A DNA stretch of 11,558 nucleotides from NCBI GenBank assembly GCA_903927605.1, contig CAIYNT010000223.1, positions 1 through 11,558 of the forward strand, in the 5' to 3' direction. Within the stretch, counting starts at the first letter, position 1, and each line of letters starts with the position of its first letter. Below the pieces are notes generated by a model. It had not been told where the DNA came from and ran no database searches. It saw only the letters and a program-made list of their open reading frames with translations. This DNA comes from an uncultured Holophagaceae bacterium (GTDB lineage: Bacteria > Acidobacteriota > Holophagae > Holophagales > Holophagaceae). This document shows positions 6,556 through 11,558 of the stretch, piece after piece. The position numbers and the translations under genes are program-made.

Positions 6556-7437
6556 ATGCATTTGCTGCACGCCATCCTCCTGGGACTCATCCAGGGCCTG
6601 ACGGAATTCCTGCCGGTGTCCTCCACGGCTCACCTCACCCTGGCCGAGCACCTGATGTTCAAGGGCCAGCCGATGCCCCTGGCCTTTGATGTGCTGCTGC
6701 ACGTGGGCACCCTGGTGGCCCTGTTCATCTACTTCCGCCGGGAACTGCTCCAGATCCTCATGGGCTGCATCGGGCGCGATGTGGAGGGCCGTCGTCTGGC
6801 GCTCTGGCTCTTCGTGGCGATGATCCCGACCGGGATCTTCGGTATGGCCACCCGTGGGGTAAAGGAGGCGGCGAAGGAACATCTCTGGGTGTACGGCGTC
6901 GGCCTGCTTTGCACGGCAGTGTTGCTGGCCGTGGCCAACCGCCTGAGCCAGGCCCGGGCGAACCCGCAGAACCAGGATCTGGCTGGGCGCGATCTCCACG
7001 ACCTGCGGGCCATGGATGCCTTGGCCGTGGGCACCATTCAGGGCATCGGTGGCGGCTTCGGCCTGTCGCGGTCCGGATCCACCATCTCCATCGGCGTGTT
7101 CCGCGGCCTGAAGCTCCCCACGTCGGCCCGCTTCAGCTTCCTGCTGGGCATCCCCACCATCGCCGCCGCGGCGGCGGTCGAGCTGCGGGGCCTGCTCAAG
7201 CCCCTGCTGAAACATCAGCCCCTGCCAGCGGACATGGCTTTCCCGCCCGGCTCCGGCTCCCCGGTGGCGCTCTGTGTCGTGGGTGTCGTCGTCGCGGCCA
7301 TCTCCGGCTACTTCGCCATCGGCATGCTGGACCGGTTCACGCGGAAACCCCGGCTCAATGGCTTCGCGATCTACTGCCTGGGCATGGGCCTGGTGATGCT
7401 CACGCTGGGAGCCACCGGAGTGCTCGGCCACCACTAA
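6556..7437 (+). CDS. uppP: Undecaprenyl-diphosphatase (UppP/BacA)
   Basis: A 293-aa polytopic membrane enzyme that dephosphorylates undecaprenyl diphosphate to recycle the lipid carrier for peptidoglycan and other wall polymers; it can give bacitracin resistance. The first signature is QGLTEFLPVSSTAH (13-26), with Gln13 and Glu17 forming the (E/Q)xxxE pair. The second, around GLSRSGST (169-176), carries the catalytic-region Arg172, but the usual proline of PGxSRSxxT is Phe168 here. Other conserved pieces are FDVLLHVGTLVAL (44-56) and RFSFLLGIP (192-200). Length is slightly above the usual 265-280 aa. GGAG lies 5 bases before the ATG. It begins 37 bases after the membrane protein and may share its transcript. 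Confidence 0.95.
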   Translation: MHLLHAILLGLIQGLTEFLPVSSTAHLTLAEHLMFKGQPMPLAFDVLLHVGTLVALFIYFRRELLQILMGCIGRDVEGRRLALWLFVAMIPTGIFGMATRGVKEAAKEHLWVYGVGLLCTAVLLAVANRLSQARANPQNQDLAGRDLHDLRAMDALAVGTIQGIGGGFGLSRSGSTISIGVFRGLKLPTSARFSFLLGIPTIAAAAAVELRGLLKPLLKHQPLPADMAFPPGSGSPVALCVVGVVVAAISGYFAIGMLDRFTRKPRLNGFAIYCLGMGLVMLTLGATGVLGHH

Positions 7438-7542
7438 GAGGTCGTAACCTCCGTTCACCGGCTTTTCCGCCCCGTTCGCCGATCTGGCGGCATGTGCATT
7501 CTTTAGGCCCGTAGACTGGGGCCAGCCCATCCGGAGGTCTCG

Positions 7543-8304
7543 GTGATCCAGCTGAACGAGGTCCACAAATCCTTCACCGTGAAGGATCGCAAGACTCGGA
7601 CCACCAGGCGCATCGACGCCGTGCGCGGCATCTCCCTCACCGTGAAGCCAGGCGAAATCTACGGCCTGCTGGGCCCCAACGGCGCCGGCAAGTCCACAAC
7701 GCTGCGGATGATCGCGGGTCTGATGGATCCGGACGCCGGCCACATCGTCGTCTGCGGTTTCAACACCCGAGAGAAACCCGAAGCCGTCCGGGGTTGCCTG
7801 GGCTACCTCAGCACCGACATGGGGGTCTACACCCGCTTCACGCCCCGCGAGCTCCTGCGCATCTTCGGGGAATTCCAGGCTGTGGATCCGATCACCGCCG
7901 AGCGCCGGGGTCTGCACCTGCTGGAGAAGCTCCAGCTGGCGGACTTCGCCGATGTGAGGATGGATGGCTTCTCCTCGGGCCAGAAGCAGAAGGTGAGCAT
8001 CGCCCGGGCGCTGCTGCACGATCCCAAGGTGGTGATCTTCGACGAGCCCACCACGGGCCTCGATGTGCTCACTGCCAAGACCGTGCTGGATCTGCTGCGC
8101 ATCATGCGGGAGGAAGGCCGGACCGTGATCGTGTCCACCCACGTCATGCCCATGGTCGATGAGATCTGCGACCGGGTGGGCATCATCTTCGATGGAAAGC
8201 TGCACGGAGACGCGCCGCCCCGGGAACTCCTGGAAGCCAGGCGGGCGAAAACCCTGGACGAGGTCTTCTTCCAGCTGGCGGCTGAATCCGATGGAGGTAA
8301 CTGA
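7543..8304 (+). CDS. natA: ABC transporter ATP-binding protein, NatA-type
   Basis: A 253-aa ATPase that powers an ABC exporter at the inner face of the membrane. Walker A is GPNGAGKST (44-52), the signature is FSSGQKQK (143-150), Walker B is VVIFDEPTTG (163-172) with catalytic Glu168, and the H-loop is His200 (STHVM). The usual Q-loop glutamine is not evident in LGYLSTDMGVYTRFTPRE (86-103), which resembles the NatA form rather than LivF or MetN types. The start is GTG with GGAGG 5 bases upstream. It overlaps natB by 1 nt. NatAB of Bacillus exports sodium; the substrate here is inferred only from that similarity and may differ. Confidence 0.88.
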   Translation: MIQLNEVHKSFTVKDRKTRTTRRIDAVRGISLTVKPGEIYGLLGPNGAGKSTTLRMIAGLMDPDAGHIVVCGFNTREKPEAVRGCLGYLSTDMGVYTRFTPRELLRIFGEFQAVDPITAERRGLHLLEKLQLADFADVRMDGFSSGQKQKVSIARALLHDPKVVIFDEPTTGLDVLTAKTVLDLLRIMREEGRTVIVSTHVMPMVDEICDRVGIIFDGKLHGDAPPRELLEARRAKTLDEVFFQLAAESDGGN

Positions 8305-9494
8305 TGCGCGGCGCGCTGCTCATCGCCAAGAAGGAGTTCCTGGAGCTCTCGAAGGACCGCAAGACGATGTTCTTCGCCTTCGTGCTGCCCTTCCTGCTCT
8401 ATCCCGCGATCTTCGGCATGATGGCCAAGATGGGGAAGCGGGATGAGGTCCAGAACCAGAACAAGGCCAGTCGGGTCTATGTCGCGGATCCTTCGGGCGC
8501 CCTGGACGGTGTGCTGGCATCCGAGGCCAAGCATTTTGAGCGGGTGGCCAAACCCGAGGGCGATCTGAAGCAGGCCATCCGGGACCAGAAGCTGGAACTG
8601 GCGCTCGAAGTGGATCCCAACGCCGCCGCAGCCCTCCTCAGGCACGAAACGTTCACCCTGACCGCCACCATGGACGAAAGCGAACGGGCCTCGGAGGTCG
8701 CCCTGAAGCGCCTGAAGGATGCCCTCGCGATCCAGGAGAAGACCTGGGTGCAAGGTCGCCTCCAAAGCCTGGGAGCCTCCACCCAATTGGCGGAGCCCCT
8801 CAAGCTGGACGTCAAGAACGCCGCCGACACAGCCCTGGAGATCGGCAAGGCCATGGGCCGGTTCCTGCCCTACCTGCTGATGATCATGATGTATTCCGGC
8901 TCCATGCAGCACGGCATCTACGTCACCGCCGGTGAGAAGGAGCGGCACACGCTCTTGAGCCTCATGGCCACTCGGCTGCCGCGCAACCAGATCATCCTGG
9001 GCAAGCTGCTCTACATCTTCTGCATGGGCGTCATCGCGGCCCTCTTGAATCTGCTGAGCATGGGGCTCTCCGTCGCCTTCATGGGCGGCGGGTCGGCGGG
9101 TTCCATGCAGGCCATGGCAGCCATCGCCAACCCCATGACCCTGGGGCTCACGTTCATGATCATGGTGCCCCTGGGTCTCTTTTTCTCGAACTTCATCCTG
9201 CTCATGGGCGTCCAGGCCAAGAACACCATCGAGGCGGGCAGTGCCATCACGCCCGGCATCTTCCTGGTGGTGTTCCTCGGCGTCTTCACCATGGCGCCGG
9301 GCGTGGACAAGATGACCTTTCTTTCCTATGTGCCCGTGGTGAACGTCTGTCTGGCGCTGCGCAAACTGTTCAGCCAGCAGTTCAGCTGGGTGGAATACCT
9401 GATTGCCTTCAGCATGACCGTGGGACTGGCCGGACTCATGACCCTGGTCTCCACCCGGGTCCTCAACCAGGAGAGGGCCCTCTTCAAGATGTAA
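8304..9494 (+). CDS. natB: ABC-2 type exporter permease, NatB-type
   Basis: A 396-aa permease. A first membrane helix (about 20-41) is followed by a large extracytoplasmic domain (about 45-180) rich in Lys, Glu and Ala. A cluster of C-terminal helices comes next (about 186-205, 234-260, 275-301, 314-330, 365-384). The coupling segment AGEKERHTLLSLMATRLPRNQIILGKLL (209-236) is characteristic of NatB and related ABC-2 permeases. GGAGG lies 6 bases before the ATG, inside the end of natA (TGATG overlap), so the ATPase and permease are made together. The predicted product is the membrane half of the exporter, moving sodium or another small substrate outward. Confidence 0.88.
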   Translation: MRGALLIAKKEFLELSKDRKTMFFAFVLPFLLYPAIFGMMAKMGKRDEVQNQNKASRVYVADPSGALDGVLASEAKHFERVAKPEGDLKQAIRDQKLELALEVDPNAAAALLRHETFTLTATMDESERASEVALKRLKDALAIQEKTWVQGRLQSLGASTQLAEPLKLDVKNAADTALEIGKAMGRFLPYLLMIMMYSGSMQHGIYVTAGEKERHTLLSLMATRLPRNQIILGKLLYIFCMGVIAALLNLLSMGLSVAFMGGGSAGSMQAMAAIANPMTLGLTFMIMVPLGLFFSNFILLMGVQAKNTIEAGSAITPGIFLVVFLGVFTMAPGVDKMTFLSYVPVVNVCLALRKLFSQQFSWVEYLIAFSMTVGLAGLMTLVSTRVLNQERALFKM

Positions 9495-9536
9495 TCCCCG
9501 CCCGGTTCCAGCCCATATTCCTCGGCGCACCCGGAT

Positions 9537-9565
9537 TTGCCGGAGAAACCCTGTCACTCTATAGT
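9537..9565 (+). promoter_or_regulatory. Sigma-70-like promoter for the TPR/yvcK pair
   Basis: TTGCCG (9537-9542) and TATAGT (9560-9565) are separated by 17 bases. A start near 9572 would give a leader of about 19 bases carrying GAGGA (9580-9584) ahead of the ATG at 9591. This explains independent transcription after natB. Confidence 0.55.
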
Positions 9566-9590
9566 TTCTCAAGCAACCTGAGGATCCCGC

Positions 9591-10136
9591 ATGCCGACGA
9601 AGGCCAAGACCGAACCCGCACCCAAGTCCACCCCCAAGTCTGCACCGGCTCCTGCCCAGCCCTCGCCCTCCCCGCTGGCCGCCGCCTTCACGAAGGCCCT
9701 GAAGCAGGTGGATGCCGGCAAACACGCCGAGGCCGTAAAGGCCCTGGAAACCCTGGCGGTGGATGCCCAGGCCGCAGGCGACTTCCCCATGAAGCGCCGG
9801 GCCCAGGTCTACCTCGCCCTGTGCGAATCCAAGCTCCATCCGGCCAAGGCCGTGGTGGCCGACCCCATCACCGAGATCCAGGCCTGTCTCAACCACCACC
9901 ACACAGACGAAGCGATCAAGCTCAGCGAGAAGGCCCTGAAAAGCCATCCCACCAAAGGCACGCTGCACTACCTCCGGGCCGTCGCCTTCGCCCAGGCCGA
10001 GAACACCGAGGCCTCCGCGGACAGCCTGAAGAAGGCCATGGAACTGGATGCCGATCTCGTCTTCCAGTGGCACATGGAGCCGGACTTCAACGCCATCCGG
10101 AAGTCCCCGCTGTTCGCGTTCACAGAAGGCCACTGA
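9591..10136 (+). CDS. TPR-like protein of unknown function
   Basis: A 181-aa protein. Residues 1-28 are a Pro/Lys/Ala-rich, probably disordered tail with no signal peptide. Paired helices of TPR character follow: AAFTKALKQVDAGKHAEAVKALETLAVDA (31-59), MKRRAQVYLALCES (67-80), HHTDEAIKLSEKALKSHP (103-120) and GTLHYLRAVAFAQAENTEASADSLKKAMELDADL (123-156). The last matches the TPR end pattern 'A..ldp', and the protein closes with MEPDFNAIRKSPLF, as in some TPR proteins that end in 'DpdF..lr..p.F'. TPRs usually mediate protein contacts. It sits 9 nt before the YvcK-family gene, so a linked role is possible but unproven. GAGGA precedes the start. Confidence 0.78.
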   Translation: MPTKAKTEPAPKSTPKSAPAPAQPSPSPLAAAFTKALKQVDAGKHAEAVKALETLAVDAQAAGDFPMKRRAQVYLALCESKLHPAKAVVADPITEIQACLNHHHTDEAIKLSEKALKSHPTKGTLHYLRAVAFAQAENTEASADSLKKAMELDADLVFQWHMEPDFNAIRKSPLFAFTEGH

Positions 10137-10145
10137 GCCCGGGTT

Positions 10146-11135
10146 ATGGCCGACAGACCAGGCCTCGACCCCGATCAGCCGCTGCGGGTGGTCGCCCTGG
10201 GTGGTGGTACGGGTCTCGCCGCGCTCCTGCGTGCCCTCAAACGTGAGGCGGGTCGCAGCCGGGATCCCTGGAAGCTGACGGGCATCGTCACGGTGTCCGA
10301 TAACGGCGGTTCCTCCGGTCGCCTGCGCGATGAACTGGGTGGCATCCCTCCCGGGGATCTGCGGAACTGCCTGGCCGCGCTCACGCTGGAGGACTCGGCC
10401 CTCTCGGACCTGCTGAACTACCGGTTCCAGGGCGAGGGCAGCCTCGCGGGGCACTCCCTCGGGAACCTGATGCTCTGGGCCCTCGCCGACCTCACGGGCG
10501 ACTGGGTGCGGGCCATCCGTCAGCTCTCGGGGGTGCTGGTCACCCTGGGACGCCTGTTCCCGTCAACGGTGGTGCCGGTCACCATCTGTGCCGAGGACAT
10601 GGCCGGAAAACGCTACATCGGGGAAACGGCCGTGGGCTCCTGCCAGCCACCGCTCGCGCGGCTGTGGCTGGAACCCCGGGAGGCCGAGACCCTGCCCGAA
10701 GCCGTGCTGGCCCTGCTGCGCTCCGACCTAGTGATCCTCTCGCCGGGCAGCCTCTATACCTCCACCATCTCGAACCTCCTGCTGGAAGAACTGCAGGAGG
10801 CCCTGGAGTCGTCGCAATCGCCGGTGATCTATGTGGCGAACCTCATGACTGAGCCGGGCGAGACCGCCGGACTGGATCTGGAGAACCACGTCGCGGCCAT
10901 CTCGGCTTTCGGCCGGACGCAGATCTCCGCCATCATCGCCAACGCGGCGCCCCTGAGCGCAGACATGCTCGCGCGCTACCAGGTGGAGGGCGGCGAGCCA
11001 CTGCTGACCGAGGCCGACCAGATCCTGGGCATCCCGGTCTACCGGTTCCCCCTGCTGGACCCTGAGGCGCCCAACGCCAGGCATCATCCGGACCAGCTGA
11101 ACCGCGCCATCCGCGAGGTCCTGACCCGCCTTTAG
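10146..11135 (+). CDS. yvcK: YvcK / CofD-like gluconeogenesis factor family protein
   Basis: A 329-aa cytoplasmic protein of the YvcK branch of the CofD-like family. Motifs in order are VVALGGGTGL (15-24), the nucleotide-sugar binding glycine loop; TVSDNGGSSGRLRDELG (49-65); PPGDLRNCLAAL (68-79); GHSLGNLML (102-110); LILSPGSLYTSTISNLL-type segment (196-212); and YVANLMTEPGET (229-240). In Bacillus and mycobacteria, YvcK proteins bind UDP-GlcNAc and are needed for growth on gluconeogenic carbon sources and for cell shape; that role is transferred by homology. The start at 10146 has no good Shine-Dalgarno but lies 9 nt after the TPR stop, so coupling is likely. It is a little longer than the core family at the N-terminus. 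Confidence 0.92.
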   Translation: MADRPGLDPDQPLRVVALGGGTGLAALLRALKREAGRSRDPWKLTGIVTVSDNGGSSGRLRDELGGIPPGDLRNCLAALTLEDSALSDLLNYRFQGEGSLAGHSLGNLMLWALADLTGDWVRAIRQLSGVLVTLGRLFPSTVVPVTICAEDMAGKRYIGETAVGSCQPPLARLWLEPREAETLPEAVLALLRSDLVILSPGSLYTSTISNLLLEELQEALESSQSPVIYVANLMTEPGETAGLDLENHVAAISAFGRTQISAIIANAAPLSADMLARYQVEGGEPLLTEADQILGIPVYRFPLLDPEAPNARHHPDQLNRAIREVLTRL

Positions 11136-11139
11136 TGCT

Positions 11140-11167
11140 CTATCGGTACCCTGGGCAGTGCCGATAG
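11140..11167 (+). terminator. Strong hairpin after yvcK
   Basis: CTATCGGTAC (11140-11149) pairs with GTGCCGATAG (11158-11167), a 10-bp stem with one G-U pair and an 8-base loop. It lies 4 bases past the stop. No U-tract follows directly (the first T-run is at about 11199-11203), so it may be a factor-dependent terminator or a 3'-end stabiliser. Confidence 0.45.
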
Positions 11168-11262
11168 GATGTTCGAAGGCAGGAAATGGATGTTGTAATT
11201 TTTCCTCAATCTGGTTTTTATAACAAGATTCGCAGTAGGCTAATTTGGGCAGGAGGCAGCAA

Positions 11263-11558
11263 GTGGCGCTGAACGGGGATCTGGCGACCATGGGCCTGGA
11301 GGACATCTTCCAGTGGCTGGCCGTGGGCAAGAAGACCGGTGTCCTGGAGCTCAAGGGGCCCCTGCACACGAAACGGGTCGCCTTCCATGAGGGCCGCGTC
11401 ACCAGCATCTGGTCCTCGGACCCGCGCGAGTACCTCGGCCAGTACCTGCTCGCCTTCAACCGCATCACCGAGGAGCAGCTGCGGGACGCGCTCGCCACGC
11501 AGGAGGACGAGCAGCAGCTGCTGGGTCGGATCCTGATCAACCGGCAGCTCGTCACCGA
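11263..11558 (+). CDS. DUF4388 (PATAN-like) domain protein, 5' part only
   Basis: A GTG at 11263 preceded by AGGAGG (6-base spacing) opens a frame to the window edge, 98 codons. The start ALNGDLATMGLEDIFQWLAVGKKTGVLEL (2-30) is the typical DUF4388 opening 'GdL..m.l.dl.Q.l....ktG.L.l', followed by KRVAFHEGRVTSIWSSDP. Then EYLGQYLLAFNRITEEQLRDALATQEDEQQLLGRILI follows, as in the helical repeat that often comes after DUF4388. In deltaproteobacteria and Acidobacteria such proteins are linked to signalling, gliding or two-component systems; no role can be fixed here. An AT-rich leader (about 11190-11230) with TATAAC at 11219-11224 may hold its promoter, but no -35 at good spacing is clear. Confidence 0.85.
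   Translation, partial: MALNGDLATMGLEDIFQWLAVGKKTGVLELKGPLHTKRVAFHEGRVTSIWSSDPREYLGQYLLAFNRITEEQLRDALATQEDEQQLLGRILINRQLVT

Noticed and set aside
7438..7451. GAGGT-CGTA-ACCTC hairpin just after uppP
   Set aside because: The stem is only 5 bp and there is no T-run, so it is too weak to call a terminator.
6418..8205. 595-aa open frame on the minus strand
   Set aside because: It lies opposite uppP and natA, which have clear motifs and ribosome binding sites. Its translation is rich in His, Gln, Gly and Asp with no domain, as expected opposite high-GC genes.
7827..10454. 875-aa open frame on the minus strand
   Set aside because: It spans natA, natB, the TPR-like gene and part of yvcK on the other strand. 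The composition is low-complexity His/Gly/Gln and no family is visible; it is an artefact of GC-rich third positions.

Overview
The window is high-GC bacterial chromosome with compact, short-spaced genes. The gene set (YicC, threonine aldolase, UppP, NatA/NatB, a YvcK/CofD-like protein, a DUF4388 protein) and the strong GC bias at third codon positions suggest an Acidobacteriota lineage such as Holophagae (Geothrix/Holophaga-like). That placement is an inference from gene content and style, not a sequence match. No rRNA, tRNA, CRISPR array, transposase or phage gene is visible.

Left part, minus strand (1-1811): an acyl-CoA carboxylase carboxyltransferase (574 aa), followed 18 bases downstream by the first 22 codons of an unidentified gene that runs off the left edge. 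Next comes the only large non-coding stretch (1812-2401, about 590 bases, partly AT-rich). It holds two small palindromes in the carboxyltransferase leader, a near-consensus sigma-70 promoter pointing right, and degenerate short repeats. yicC (plus strand, 2402-3277) follows.

Middle: yicC converges on a minus-strand pair, a low-specificity threonine aldolase (4375-5403) and, one base downstream, a membrane-anchored protein resembling only part of a family-5 solute-binding protein (3504-4373). The convergent gap (3278-3503) contains a 28-bp inverted repeat (23/28 matches) built of NGAAG-type units; a related phrase lies upstream of yicC. The aldolase is divergent from a small winged-helix regulator (5470-5793). 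The 66-base gap between them has two similar AAACTwGTTT sites, the second reaching the regulator's start codon, and neither gene has a visible Shine-Dalgarno sequence.

Right part, plus strand (5470-11558): regulator and six-helix membrane protein (overlapping at ATGA), undecaprenyl-diphosphatase uppP, an ABC exporter pair natA-natB (1-nt overlap), then a promoter, a TPR-like protein and a YvcK-family protein 9 nt further on. A strong hairpin follows, and the 5' end of a DUF4388 gene runs off the right edge. UppP and YvcK both relate to cell-envelope precursor metabolism, and natAB and the regulator/membrane pair also concern the membrane, so this half has a loose envelope theme. No complete new multi-gene system is evident. 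The most unusual items are the divergent operator region, the truncated solute-binding-like protein, the repeat phrases around yicC, and an altered signature motif in UppP.
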